Positions 35,617 to 44,652 are shown, counted from the stretch's first letter. The stretch: 64,000 nt of DNA from Hymenobacter sp. CRA2 (GCF_002007105.1 NZ_MVBC01000020.1:26253-90252), one strand, 5' to 3'. Notes: generated by a model from the sequence alone, not told the origin. Numbers and translations: made by a program.

Positions 35617-36498
35617 ATGCGTACCCCCGTTGATTTCCTGCGCCGCACGCTGTGGGCCAGCGCCAGCCTTGGGCTGGCGCTGAGCCTGACCGTCGTCGGC
35701 TGCACCGAAGAACCGCCCAAACCCCAGCCGCCTGCCCCGGCGACGCCCGAGCCCAACGCCACGGCCAAAGAGTTTGCGGCCTACACCCAGCTGATAGCCA
35801 ACAACTCCGACGAATTCACGGGCGGGGCTCTGGACCAGCAAAAGTGGACCTTTGAAGTGCAGGACGACTGGTTCAACAACGAAAAGCAGGCCACCACCAA
35901 CTCCCCCAACAACCTGTACCTGACGGGCGGGGAGATGCACATTCAGGCCCGGCGCGAGCAGCTGCGTAACAAGCAGTTCACCTCGGCGCGCATCGTGAGC
36001 AAGAACAAGATGACCTACGGCTACGGCCGCCTCGACGTGCGTGCCAAGCTGCCGAAAGGGCAGGGCATCTGGCCCGCTATCTGGATGCTCGGGCTGAACG
36101 ACACCCAGGTGGGCTGGCCGGCCTGCGGCGAAATCGACATCATGGAGCTGCGCGGCAGCGTGCCGAACGTGAACGTGAGCACCGTGCACTACGGCGCCAA
36201 CACCGCCAGCCGTCAGTACAAGGGCACCACGTGGCGCCTGCCCTCCGGCGACTTTTCGGAGGATTTCCACACCTTCTCGCTCATCCGCAGCAAGGACCAG
36301 CTGCGCTGGTTTGTCGATGGTACGGAGACGTTCAGCGTGACGCCCGGCGTGGTGTCGCCTTACCCGTTCAACAACCCGTTCTACCTGATCCTGAACGTGG
36401 CCGTGGGCGGGGACTTCGACGGCGACCCGGCCGCTTCGGAGCCCTTCCCGAAGGAAATGGTGGTGGATTACGTGCGCTTCTACCAGTACCCGCAATAA
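35617..36498 (+). CDS. GH16 beta-glucanase, lipoprotein
   Basis: Protein of 293 residues. The signal peptide ends in lipobox VVGC, followed by a Pro-rich linker (PPKPQPPAPATPEP). The single GH16 domain (about 60-293) has catalytic GEIDIMEL with Glu172, Asp174 and Glu177. It lacks binding modules and a T9SS domain and is probably anchored in the outer membrane beside SusD, cutting incoming beta-glucan. It lies in the same run as susC/susD and starts 34 nt after the PKD lipoprotein. Confidence 0.94.
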   Translation: MRTPVDFLRRTLWASASLGLALSLTVVGCTEEPPKPQPPAPATPEPNATAKEFAAYTQLIANNSDEFTGGALDQQKWTFEVQDDWFNNEKQATTNSPNNLYLTGGEMHIQARREQLRNKQFTSARIVSKNKMTYGYGRLDVRAKLPKGQGIWPAIWMLGLNDTQVGWPACGEIDIMELRGSVPNVNVSTVHYGANTASRQYKGTTWRLPSGDFSEDFHTFSLIRSKDQLRWFVDGTETFSVTPGVVSPYPFNNPFYLILNVAVGGDFDGDPAASEPFPKEMVVDYVRFYQYPQ

Positions 36499-36643
36499 AA
36501 GCAGGGCAGGGGCCGGCCGCTTGGCTAGGAGGCCCTTGCGCCTGGAAACAGTATCCAACCCTTTGGGGCGGCCCGCGGCAAACGAGGAATGAATGCGCCG
36601 GTTGTGGGACCGGCCATTCTGGGAACAGGGGCGTTTGCCGGGG

Positions 36644-36670
36644 CCGCACCCGCGGGGTGGTTTTCTTTTT
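36644..36670 (+). terminator. Hairpin with U-rich tail just before the third minimal GH16 start
   Basis: A 5-bp stem CACCC with GGGTG (36647-36659), GC-rich and followed by TTTTCTTTTT, ends 5 nt before the ATG at 36676. It resembles a weak intrinsic terminator inside the operon and could attenuate expression of the downstream genes. Confidence 0.4.
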
Positions 36671-36675
36671 GATCC

Positions 36676-37587
36676 ATGCAATACGACCTTTGGCATCCGC
36701 GCTTCGCTGCCGCGCTGGGCCTGCTGCTGGCCTTGGGCAGCACCGCCGGCCCGCGCCAGCCCGATCAGCCCCGTGTGCTGAAGCCGCAGCCGGCTCAGGC
36801 CCGGCCAAAAGCGGCCACCGCCCCAAAGGCGCCGCGCTACTCCTTTAAAGAGTTGCTCTGGCGCGACGAGTTTAACTACTCGGGCCTGCCTGATTCCAAC
36901 CGCTGGGGCTACGACGTCGGCGGGCATGGCTGGGGCAACAAGGAGCTGCAGTACTACACCAAGGCCCGCAAGGAAAACTGCCGCGTCGAGAACGGTCACC
37001 TCGTCATCGAGGCCCGCAAGGAAGCCTTCGGCGACAAGAACCCCTACACCTCCGCCCGCCTCGTATCCAAAGCCAAAGGCGGGGGTAGCCTAGCCTACGG
37101 CCGCATCGAGGTGCGGGCGCAGCTGCCGGCGGCCCGGGGCACTTGGCCCGCCATCTGGATGCTGCCCGACGACTGGAAGTACGGCGACAAGGGCTGGCCC
37201 GACAACGGCGAAATCGACATCATGGAGTACGTGGGCTACCGGCCGGGCATCGTGCAGGCCACCACGCACTGCCGCAAGTACTACTTCCGCACCAACACCC
37301 AGAAGACCGACTCGACGGCCGTACCGACGGCCGCTTCGGCCTTTCATGTGTACGCCGTGGAGTGGACGCCCGAAACCATCACCGCCTTCGTCGACGGCAA
37401 GTCCTACTTCACCAGCCGCAACGAGCACTCGGGCTGGCAGGCCTGGCCCTGGGACCACCCGTTTCACCTGCTGCTGAACGTGGCCGTGGGCGGGGAATGG
37501 GGCGGCAAAAAAGGCATCGACGAAACGGCGTTTCCGCAGCAACTGCTGGTGGACTACGTGCGCTTCTACCGCCTCAAACAAGACTAA
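36676..37587 (+). CDS. GH16 beta-glucanase, single-domain
   Basis: GH16 protein of 303 residues. A hydrophobic N-terminus (about 10-24, AAALGLLLALGSTAG) acts as a signal or anchor, followed by a basic Pro/Ala-rich linker and a GH16 domain (about 53-303) with GEIDIMEY: Glu179, Asp181 and Glu184. It has no clear lipobox or T9SS domain, so it is probably periplasmic. It is the fourth GH16 in the region, likely with a finer product specificity on oligosaccharides. A terminator-like hairpin abuts its start. Confidence 0.92.
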   Translation: MQYDLWHPRFAAALGLLLALGSTAGPRQPDQPRVLKPQPAQARPKAATAPKAPRYSFKELLWRDEFNYSGLPDSNRWGYDVGGHGWGNKELQYYTKARKENCRVENGHLVIEARKEAFGDKNPYTSARLVSKAKGGGSLAYGRIEVRAQLPAARGTWPAIWMLPDDWKYGDKGWPDNGEIDIMEYVGYRPGIVQATTHCRKYYFRTNTQKTDSTAVPTAASAFHVYAVEWTPETITAFVDGKSYFTSRNEHSGWQAWPWDHPFHLLLNVAVGGEWGGKKGIDETAFPQQLLVDYVRFYRLKQD

Positions 37588-37663
37588 TCCGCGGGTGGCT
37601 GGCCTGCTCCACTAATCAGCTGGCACGCCGGCTATTCCTCCGCTTTTCTTCTCCGCTGTAGCT

Positions 37664-38968
37664 ATGGCCGCTCCCGTTGTATCCGCCACCGCGCCGCACG
37701 CCACCACCACGGCCGGCGCGCCTACCCCGAACTACGCCCCGGCGCTGGCGTCGCTGACGGTGCTCTTCTTCATGATGGGGTTCATCACCTGCTTGAACGA
37801 CATCCTCATCCCGTACCTGAAGGGCCTGTTCACGCTCGGCTACGCAGAGGTGAACCTGGTGAATTCCTGCTTTTTCGGGGCTTACCTCATCATGGGTGTG
37901 CCGGCCGGGCTGCTGGTTAAGCGCCTGGGCTACAAGGGCGGCATGCTGGTAGGCTTCTTGGTGGCCGCCCTCGGGGCGGTGCTGTTCTTTCCTGCCGCCG
38001 AAAGCCGCACGTTCGGCTTATTCCTGGGCGCTTTGTTCGTGCTGGCCACGGGCATCGTCACGCTGCAGGTAGCCGGCAACCCCTACGTGGCCATCCTCGG
38101 CCCGCCCGAAACGGCCTCTTCGCGCCTGACGCTGACGCAGGCCTTTAACTCGCTGGCTACCACCGTGGCTCCGCCGCTGGGCTCGTACCTGATTCTTTCG
38201 CACCTGCCCGATCTGAAAAAGCTTAGCCCGGCGCAGGCCGCCGCCCTCGACGTGACGTCGGTGCAGTACCTGTATCTGGGCATTGCCGCTGTGCTGGTTG
38301 TCATCAGCCTGCTGCTGACCTTCCTGAAGCTGCCGACCATTCAGCACGCGCCCGCCGAAGCGGGTGATACCCGCCGCGCCTGGCACTACCGCCACCTGCT
38401 GTTGGGTTTGGTGGGCATTTTCACTTACGTAGGCGCCGAAGTAGCCATCGGCTCGCACATCGTCTCGTACCTGGGCCAGCCAGAAGTCGTCGGCCTGAGC
38501 GCCCTCAACGGCGGCTACCGCGTCTCCTATTACTGGGGCGCGGCCATGGTGGGGCGTTTTCTGGGCATCGGCCTGCTGCGCGTGGCGAAGCCGGGCCGGG
38601 TGCTAGCCTTCAATGCGGTGGGCGCCGTGGCGCTGGTGCTGATTTCCATCAACTCGACCGGTGCCCTGGCCATGTGGAGCCTGCTGGCGGTGGGGCTGAT
38701 GAACTCCATTATGTTCCCGGTCATCTTCACCATGGCCGTGGCCGGGCTCGGCCGCCACACCGAAGACGCCTCGGGTTTGCTCTCCGCATCCATTGTGGGC
38801 GGGGCCGTTATTCCCCCGCTCTTCGGCCTGGTTGCCGATAGCCAACTAGGCGGCGGGGGTGTGCACGCGCTGCGCCTTGCCTTCCTGCTGCCCGTGCTCT
38901 GCTACGTCTACATCTGCTGGTACGGCCTGAAGGGCTACCGGCCGACCACCGACCTCAAGACCGTTTGA
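37664..38968 (+). CDS. Sugar MFS transporter (FucP/GluP type)
   Basis: Inner-membrane permease of 434 residues with about 12 membrane helices. The family signature FFMMGFITCLNDILIPYLKG (first helix) and the central LQVAGNPYVAILG motif are those of Bacteroidota glucose/galactose/fucose:H+ symporters. It would take up the glucose released by the GH3 enzyme encoded just downstream. It ends 6 nt before the HTH gene, so the two are co-transcribed. Confidence 0.92.
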   Translation: MAAPVVSATAPHATTTAGAPTPNYAPALASLTVLFFMMGFITCLNDILIPYLKGLFTLGYAEVNLVNSCFFGAYLIMGVPAGLLVKRLGYKGGMLVGFLVAALGAVLFFPAAESRTFGLFLGALFVLATGIVTLQVAGNPYVAILGPPETASSRLTLTQAFNSLATTVAPPLGSYLILSHLPDLKKLSPAQAAALDVTSVQYLYLGIAAVLVVISLLLTFLKLPTIQHAPAEAGDTRRAWHYRHLLLGLVGIFTYVGAEVAIGSHIVSYLGQPEVVGLSALNGGYRVSYYWGAAMVGRFLGIGLLRVAKPGRVLAFNAVGAVALVLISINSTGALAMWSLLAVGLMNSIMFPVIFTMAVAGLGRHTEDASGLLSASIVGGAVIPPLFGLVADSQLGGGGVHALRLAFLLPVLCYVYICWYGLKGYRPTTDLKTV

Positions 38969-38974
38969 ACCGCC

Positions 38975-39475
38975 ATGGGCCGCAACCCCCAACCGCTCCG
39001 CCTGACGGCCGACCAGCGCGCGGTGCTGCACAAGTACCTGCAGCAGCCGCGGCTGGTATCGCGCCAGCGCAACCGCGCCCAGGCCGTGCTCGACTGGGAC
39101 GCCGGCTGCCCCGTGGTAGAGTCGGCGGAGCGCCTGGGCATGACGGTGGGCCGGGTGTATGCCCTGCGCCGTCTGTATTTGCGCCAGGGGCTGGAAGCGT
39201 ACCTGAATGCCCCGCCCCACGGCGGCGCCCCCACCAAGCTTACGCCGGCCGTGGAAGCCGCGCTCAAGGCGCTGCTCACCGGGCCTACCGGCAGCCACGC
39301 CCACGCCTGGACGCGGCGGCAACTGGCCGACTACCTCGTGGCCCAGGGCTACGCCGCCTCCATCTGCCCGGCCACGGCCGGCAAAGCCTGGCAGCGCCTG
39401 CAAGCCTTGCTGCCCACATCTTCTGAACCTGCCGGAGCAGAAGCCGCCGAGGCTTCTTTCTCTACGATTTCCTAA
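38975..39475 (+). CDS. Stand-alone IS630-type helix-turn-helix protein
   Basis: Protein of 166 residues made of the N-terminal DNA-binding part of IS630-family transposases. A first HTH (about 10-60, LTADQRAVLHKYLQ then VVESAERLGMTVGRVYALRR) is followed by the spacer GLEAYLNAPPHGGAPTKLT and a second winged HTH (about 90-145, WTRRQLADYLVAQGYAASIC). It has its own short tail and stop, with no DDE catalytic domain. It sits 6 nt after the sugar transporter and 14 nt before the GH3 gene, clearly within an operon. A domesticated regulator of the locus is the likeliest reading; a transposase remnant is less likely given the intact frame and tight spacing. Confidence 0.82.
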   Translation: MGRNPQPLRLTADQRAVLHKYLQQPRLVSRQRNRAQAVLDWDAGCPVVESAERLGMTVGRVYALRRLYLRQGLEAYLNAPPHGGAPTKLTPAVEAALKALLTGPTGSHAHAWTRRQLADYLVAQGYAASICPATAGKAWQRLQALLPTSSEPAGAEAAEASFSTIS

Positions 39476-39489
39476 CCTCCCTGATCATC

Positions 39490-41880
39490 ATGGCGAAGCA
39501 TCTTCAACACCTCACGCTGCTCGCGCTGCTGACCGGCACCCTGGCGCTGGACGCCCAGGCCCAGAAGCAGAAAGTAAAAGTCAAGACCAAAGCCGCTGCG
39601 GGCCAGACGCCGGGTGCTGCGGCCACCAACGTAGAGCCGCGCGTGGAAGCCCTGCTGGCCCAGATGACGCTGGAAGAGAAAGTCGGGCAGATGGCCCAGA
39701 TTACCCTCGACGTCATCGGGAAAGGCAACAGTCGTTTCGCCAGCGACGAGCCCTTTGCCGTCGACCCGGCCAAGCTGCGCGACGCGGTGGTGAAGTACAA
39801 GCTGGGCTCCGTGCTGAACGCGGCCAACAACCGCGCCCGCACCCCACAGGTGTGGGAGAGCATCATCCAGCAGATTCAGGACGCGGCCACCAAGGAAACG
39901 CGCCTGAAAATCCCCGTCATCTACGGCATCGACGCGGTGCACGGCGAGACGTACACGGCCGGTGCTACCATGTTTCCGCAGCAGATAGCCCAGGCCGCCT
40001 CGCGCAACCGCCAGCTGGTGCGTCGCGGCGCTGAAATCACGGCCTACGAAACGCGCGCCAGCTCCATTCCGTGGGCATTTTCGCCGGTGCTCGATCTGGG
40101 CTCCGACCCCCGCTCGCCGCGGCAGTGGGAAACTTTCGGCGAAGACCCTTACCTGGGCGCTGAAATGGGCCGCGAAATCGTGAAGGGCTACGAGGGCGAG
40201 CAGAACAACATCGGCGACCCGACGCACGTGGCAGCCAGCATCAAGCACTTTATGGGCTATCAGGTGCCGCAGTCGGGCAAGGACCGCACCAACGCCTACA
40301 TCCCGCTGGAGTCGCTCTACGAGTATCACCTGCCGGCTTTCAAGGCCGCTATTGATGCCGGCGCCAATAGCATCATGATCAACTCCGGTCTGATCAACGG
40401 GGTGCCCATGCACGCCAACTACGAAATCCTTACCAAGCTGCTGAAGGAAGATCTTGGCTTCAAAGGCTTGGTGGTGACGGACTGGGGCGACATCGACAAC
40501 CTGTACAAGCGGGACCATGTGGTGCCGAACGTGAAGGAAGCCATTGCCCTGGCCATCAACTCGGGCATCGACATGGGCATGCTGGCCTACCAGTACGAGG
40601 AATTCTGCGACAACCTCGTAGCCCTGGTGAAGGAAGGCAAGGTGTCGCAGGCCCGCGTGGACGACGCCGTGCGCCGCATTCTGCGCGTGAAGTACAAGCT
40701 GGGCCTGTTCGAGCAGCCCGTCACGCACGCCAAGGACTACCCCAAATTCGGCAGCCCCGAACACGAGCAGGCGGCTTACCAAACCGCGGCCGAAGCCATT
40801 ACGCTGCTCAAAAACCAAAACGCCCTGCTGCCGCTCAAGAAAAGCAGCAAAGTGCTGGTGACGGGCCCTAACGCCAACTCCATGCGCGCCCTTAATGGCG
40901 CCTGGACCTACTCTTGGCAAGGGGAGAAGGTAGAGGACTTCGCTGCCAAGTACAACACCATTCTGGAGTCCATCCAGAAGGAAATCGGGGCCCAGAACGT
41001 GCGCTACGTGCCCGGCGTGAGCTACAACCCCAAGCAGGATGGCAAGTATTACGACGAGTCCGTTGACAAAATGGACGAAGCCGTGGCTGCGGCCAAGGAC
41101 GTGGACGCCGTCATCCTGTGCCTGGGCGAGAACAGCTACGCCGAAAAGCCCGGCGACCTGAACGACCTCACCATCTCGCCCCTGCAGATCGAGCTGGCCA
41201 AGCGCCTCGCGGCCACTGGCAAGCCCGTGGTGCTGGTGCTCAACGAAGGCCGCCCGCGCGTCATCTCGGCCTTCGAGCAGCAGATGCCAGCCATCGTGCA
41301 GACGTACCTGCCCGGCAACCACGGCGGCGACGCGCTGGCCGATATCCTGTTCGGCGACGTGAACCCCTCCGGCAAGCTGCCCTACACCTACCCACGCTAC
41401 CCCAACGCGCTGGTGAGCTACATTCATAAGTACGCCGAGGAGCAGAAGAAAGGGGAGGGCGCCTACAACTACGAGGCCGATTACAACCCGCAGTGGGAAT
41501 TCGGCCACGGCCTGAGCTACACCAGCTACCAGTACAGCAACCTGCAGCTCGACAAGGCCTCGCTGCCCAAAAACGGTACCTTGACGGTAACGGTGCAGGT
41601 GACCAATACCGGCCAGCGCGAGGGCAAGGAAGCGGTGCACCTCTACACCAGCGACCAGGTGGCCGCCAGCGTGGCCCCCGACGTGCGCCGCCTGCGCCGC
41701 TTCGACAAAATCAGCCTCAAGCCGGGCGAAACTAAGACGGTAACGTTCAGCTTGCCCGCCGCCGAGCTGGCCTACACCGGCCGCGACGGGGCCAAAGTGC
41801 TGGAGGCCGGCGACTTTGAGGTGCGCGTGGGCGACCAGACGAAACGGTTCACCTTAATGGACTCGCCCACGCCAAACTAG
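39490..41880 (+). CDS. bglX: GH3 beta-glucosidase (BglX-like)
   Basis: Periplasmic beta-glucosidase of 796 residues that hydrolyses beta-gluco-oligosaccharides to glucose. The signal peptide ends AQAQ (about 25). The GH3 N-terminal barrel (about 45-370) carries the nucleophile Asp331 in VVTDWGD, the GH3 C-terminal alpha/beta domain (about 430-640) has KPVVLVLNEGRP, and a fibronectin III-like domain (about 705-785) ends the protein. It is the last gene of the glucan-utilisation run and is followed by a strong terminator. Confidence 0.96.
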   Translation: MAKHLQHLTLLALLTGTLALDAQAQKQKVKVKTKAAAGQTPGAAATNVEPRVEALLAQMTLEEKVGQMAQITLDVIGKGNSRFASDEPFAVDPAKLRDAVVKYKLGSVLNAANNRARTPQVWESIIQQIQDAATKETRLKIPVIYGIDAVHGETYTAGATMFPQQIAQAASRNRQLVRRGAEITAYETRASSIPWAFSPVLDLGSDPRSPRQWETFGEDPYLGAEMGREIVKGYEGEQNNIGDPTHVAASIKHFMGYQVPQSGKDRTNAYIPLESLYEYHLPAFKAAIDAGANSIMINSGLINGVPMHANYEILTKLLKEDLGFKGLVVTDWGDIDNLYKRDHVVPNVKEAIALAINSGIDMGMLAYQYEEFCDNLVALVKEGKVSQARVDDAVRRILRVKYKLGLFEQPVTHAKDYPKFGSPEHEQAAYQTAAEAITLLKNQNALLPLKKSSKVLVTGPNANSMRALNGAWTYSWQGEKVEDFAAKYNTILESIQKEIGAQNVRYVPGVSYNPKQDGKYYDESVDKMDEAVAAAKDVDAVILCLGENSYAEKPGDLNDLTISPLQIELAKRLAATGKPVVLVLNEGRPRVISAFEQQMPAIVQTYLPGNHGGDALADILFGDVNPSGKLPYTYPRYPNALVSYIHKYAEEQKKGEGAYNYEADYNPQWEFGHGLSYTSYQYSNLQLDKASLPKNGTLTVTVQVTNTGQREGKEAVHLYTSDQVAASVAPDVRRLRRFDKISLKPGETKTVTFSLPAAELAYTGRDGAKVLEAGDFEVRVGDQTKRFTLMDSPTPN

Positions 41881-41914
41881 GTACTGGTTATCCGCTGATT
41901 TTCTGGGCTATGCG

Positions 41915-41960
41915 ACGCTGCCCGTCTGCTCCATAAAGGAGTAGGCGGGCAGCGTTACTT
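41915..41960 (+). terminator. Terminator after the GH3 gene
   Basis: A 17-bp stem (41916-41932 with 41938-41954, two G-T pairs) around ATAAA, followed by TTACTTTAAG. It closes the polysaccharide-utilisation region before the AT-rich start of the exopolysaccharide cluster. Confidence 0.8.
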
Positions 41961-42057
41961 TAAGAGATAATGTGGACCTTGGTTAGGAAATTTTGTATTT
42001 ATTAGGATGTAATGTTACTTTTTATAAATTAAGTATAATTTATTATTGTTTAAGGTA

Positions 42058-42065
42058 TACGTTTG
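42058..42065 (+). promoter_or_regulatory. Candidate promoter of the exopolysaccharide cluster
   Basis: TACGTTTG is an exact match to the TAnnTTTG minus-7 consensus, at the end of a very AT-rich stretch (about 41970-42060) in an otherwise GC-rich region. No clear TTTG minus-33 box is visible at the ideal spacing. The predicted leader is about 65 nt. Confidence 0.5.
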
Positions 42066-42137
42066 CCGATATTGCTCCTGAAAGCTGACCGATAGCGGCC
42101 AGCGTGGTGTTGTTCTGTAGTTCCTCTCCGCCCCTTT

Positions 42138-43535
42138 ATGGAACGCTACCGTTACTATTCCGATGCGTCGCGCATCGTGCTGCCCGTCGTGGACGTGCTG
42201 CTCATTTTGGGCGCCTTCCGCCTTGCCGGCTACGTCACTACCGGCACCTGGTTTTTCGGCGGCCTGTTTCCCGCCCTGTACGTCGTCTTTGCGCTGCTGT
42301 GGTGGATACTCTCCGGCCACTACGCCAACATTTACCGCGTCGACAAGCTCATCACGTACCCGGAAAAGCTTCTGTACGTGGTGCGCACCTTTCTGCTACA
42401 CGCCGTGCTGCTGATCAGCGGCGCCGTGCTGCTGCAGCAGTATTGGGTGCCCGCGCGCTTTCTGCTGTCGGCGTACTCGCTGTCGGTGGTGGCCGTGGTG
42501 GCCGGGCGCTTCCTGATGACGTTCTGCTACCGCAAGTACGTGGAGTACCTCGCGCGCCCCATGAGCCGCTACATCATCGTCGGGATAGGGGAGAGCGGCC
42601 AGAGCCTGTACCGTTTCCTGGCCTCGCACGACCCCTTGGGCAACGAATTCGCCGGCTTCTTTGCCGATGAGCCCGTGCCCGGTGGCCTGCGCCACCTCGT
42701 GCGCGGCAAGCTCGACGACCTGCAGGAATACTGCCGCCGTCACCAGGTCGACGAAATTTACTTCTCCCTGCCGCTCGACCGCCGCGAGCTGATCGAAGAC
42801 CTCTCGCACTTCGCCGACCAGCACTTCCTCTCGTTCCGCATCGTGCCCGATTTCAGCGGCACCGTGCGCAAGGACGTCAACGTGTACTTCTACGACCACC
42901 TGCCCATCCTGACCATCCGGCACGAGCCGCTGGGCATCCGCACCAATCTGCTGCTGAAACGCCTCTTCGACATTGCCTTCTCGCTCACGGTTATCTGCAC
43001 GATGTTCCCCTTCATCATGCCCGTGCTGGCGCTGCTCATCAAGCTGGATTCGCCGGGGCCGGTGTTTTTCAAGCAGATGCGGCCCGGCAAGCGCAACCAG
43101 CTCTTCCCGTGCTACAAGCTGCGCACCATGCGCACCGACCACGGCCGTACCGAGCTGCAGGCCACCAAAAACGACGTGCGCATCACCCGCATCGGGGCCT
43201 ACCTGCGCAAGTACAACCTGGATGAGCTACCGCAGTTCTTCAACGTGCTGCTCGGGCACATGTCGGTGGTCGGGCCGCGGCCCAACATGATTTCGCAGCT
43301 GGAAGAATACTCCAAGCACATCAGCCAGTACCACCTGCGCCACGCCGTCACGCCCGGCATTACGGGTTACGCCCAGGTGAATGGCTACCGCGGCGAAACC
43401 CGCGAAGCCGGCACCATGGAAAAGCGCGTGGAATACGACCTGAAGTACATGGAAAACTGGTCGTTCGGGCTGGACATGAAAATCATCGGCCAGACCGTCT
43501 GGAACATGGTCCGCGGCGAAAAAAACGCCTATTAG
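42138..43535 (+). CDS. wcaJ: Undecaprenyl-phosphate glucose-1-phosphate transferase (WcaJ-like)
   Basis: Polyprenyl-phosphate hexose-1-phosphate transferase of 465 residues that starts exopolysaccharide repeat synthesis on the inner membrane. It has four N-terminal membrane helices (about 10-135), a CoA-binding-like central domain (about 145-260, YIIVGIGESGQSLYRF) and a C-terminal bacterial sugar transferase domain (about 275-465, RLFDIAFS, MSVVGPRPNM, TPGITGYAQVNGYRGET). The presence of this gene marks the start of a polysaccharide biosynthesis cluster. The hexose specificity is inferred. Confidence 0.93.
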   Translation: MERYRYYSDASRIVLPVVDVLLILGAFRLAGYVTTGTWFFGGLFPALYVVFALLWWILSGHYANIYRVDKLITYPEKLLYVVRTFLLHAVLLISGAVLLQQYWVPARFLLSAYSLSVVAVVAGRFLMTFCYRKYVEYLARPMSRYIIVGIGESGQSLYRFLASHDPLGNEFAGFFADEPVPGGLRHLVRGKLDDLQEYCRRHQVDEIYFSLPLDRRELIEDLSHFADQHFLSFRIVPDFSGTVRKDVNVYFYDHLPILTIRHEPLGIRTNLLLKRLFDIAFSLTVICTMFPFIMPVLALLIKLDSPGPVFFKQMRPGKRNQLFPCYKLRTMRTDHGRTELQATKNDVRITRIGAYLRKYNLDELPQFFNVLLGHMSVVGPRPNMISQLEEYSKHISQYHLRHAVTPGITGYAQVNGYRGETREAGTMEKRVEYDLKYMENWSFGLDMKIIGQTVWNMVRGEKNAY

Positions 43536-43602
43536 TCAGCTGAACAGGGCCCCGCCAAGGTTCTGCAGCCACTTCCCGGGGTACCCCAGCATTTTCTCCA
43601 CC

Positions 43603-44373
43603 ATGCTCCCTCGTTACCGCGTCCTCGATTCCTGGATTTCCACGGGCCCCGCAGCGGCTTTTGTGGACACCGTGCTCCAGCTGGGCGCGGCCCGTGCCTC
43701 CGCCTACGTGTGCTTTGCCAACGTGCACATGGTGGTGGAAGCCCGCCGCGACCCCGCCTTTGGCGCCGTAGTCAACCGCGCCGCCGTGGTAGCGCCCGAT
43801 GGCAGCCCCGTGGCCGCCGCCGTGCGCTGGTTTGGCGGCCCCCGGCAGCCCCGCGTGGCCGGCATGGATGCCCTGCCGCTGCTGCTTACCGAAGCGGCCC
43901 GCCGCGGGCAGTCGGTGTACTTCTACGGCACCACCCCCGAAGTGCTTAGTGCCATTGAGGCCCGTATCCGGCGCGAGCTGCCCACGCTGCGCCTCGCCGG
44001 TCTGCACGCCCCGCCTTTCCGTCCGCTCACGCCCGAGGAGGAAGCGGCCGATGTGGCCCGCATCAACGCGGCCGACCCCGATTTGCTGTTCGTGGCCCTG
44101 GGCTGCCCCCGCCAGGAGCAATGGATGGCCGCCCACCAGGGCCGGGTGCGCGCCTGCATGCTTGGGGTGGGGCAGGCCTTCCTGGTTTATGCGGGTCTGG
44201 AGCGCCGCCTGCCTGCTTGGGCCCGCAAGCTGTGGCTGGAGTGGGCGTACCGCCTGTGGCTGGAGCCGCGGCGCCTGTGGCGCCGCTACCTCGTCACCAA
44301 CACGCGCTTCGTGTGGCTGATGCTCCGGCACAGCTTGGCGCCGGACAAGCAAGCCGCACAGGTAGCCAGCTGA
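43603..44373 (+). CDS. WecG/TagA/CpsF-family glycosyltransferase
   Basis: GT26 protein of 256 residues. Family motifs VAPDGSPV (the Asp of the active site), GMDALPLLL and VALGCPRQEQWM are clear. Members transfer an N-acetylmannosamine(uronic acid) or similar residue to a lipid-linked sugar, typically the second step after the initiating transferase encoded just upstream. The donor sugar cannot be told from sequence. Confidence 0.92.
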   Translation: MLPRYRVLDSWISTGPAAAFVDTVLQLGAARASAYVCFANVHMVVEARRDPAFGAVVNRAAVVAPDGSPVAAAVRWFGGPRQPRVAGMDALPLLLTEAARRGQSVYFYGTTPEVLSAIEARIRRELPTLRLAGLHAPPFRPLTPEEEAADVARINAADPDLLFVALGCPRQEQWMAAHQGRVRACMLGVGQAFLVYAGLERRLPAWARKLWLEWAYRLWLEPRRLWRRYLVTNTRFVWLMLRHSLAPDKQAAQVAS

Positions 44374-44549
44374 ACGGTATCAGCGTCACGTGCCTGAGCT
44401 ATCCAGCTGACTAGCAATGCACTTTGCGTCCATCATCACAGTGCAGCAGCTACGAAGACAAGTACAAGAAAGATTAGTACTATTTGAATTTGAATTATAC
44501 TTTTAAAAATTTATCATAGGATTTAGTGTCGATAAATTATAATTAAAAA

Positions 44550-44557
44550 TATCTTTA
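44550..44557 (+). promoter_or_regulatory. Possible promoter before the nucleotide-sugar genes
   Basis: TATCTTTA fits seven of eight positions of TAnnTTTG and lies in an AT-rich island (about 44440-44580) of the 279-bp gap between the GT26 gene and the cytidylyltransferase. Sharp local loss of GC suggests a promoter or an insertion boundary. No gene was seen in this gap. Confidence 0.3.
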
Positions 44558-44652
44558 GTTATACAAAGCGCAGGCTTAGACTACCCACCGCCATCGTGGG
44601 TTTGCTCTTCTCTTTTGGGTTTGTTTCCTCCACCTCTTTTGCCTTCAGAGCC

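Noticed and set aside
39472..41640. Long minus-strand open frame of 722 codons opposite the GH3 gene
   Set aside because: Its product is His/Val/Gly-rich with no family, as expected from the antisense frame of a GC-rich gene. The plus strand encodes a full GH3 enzyme.
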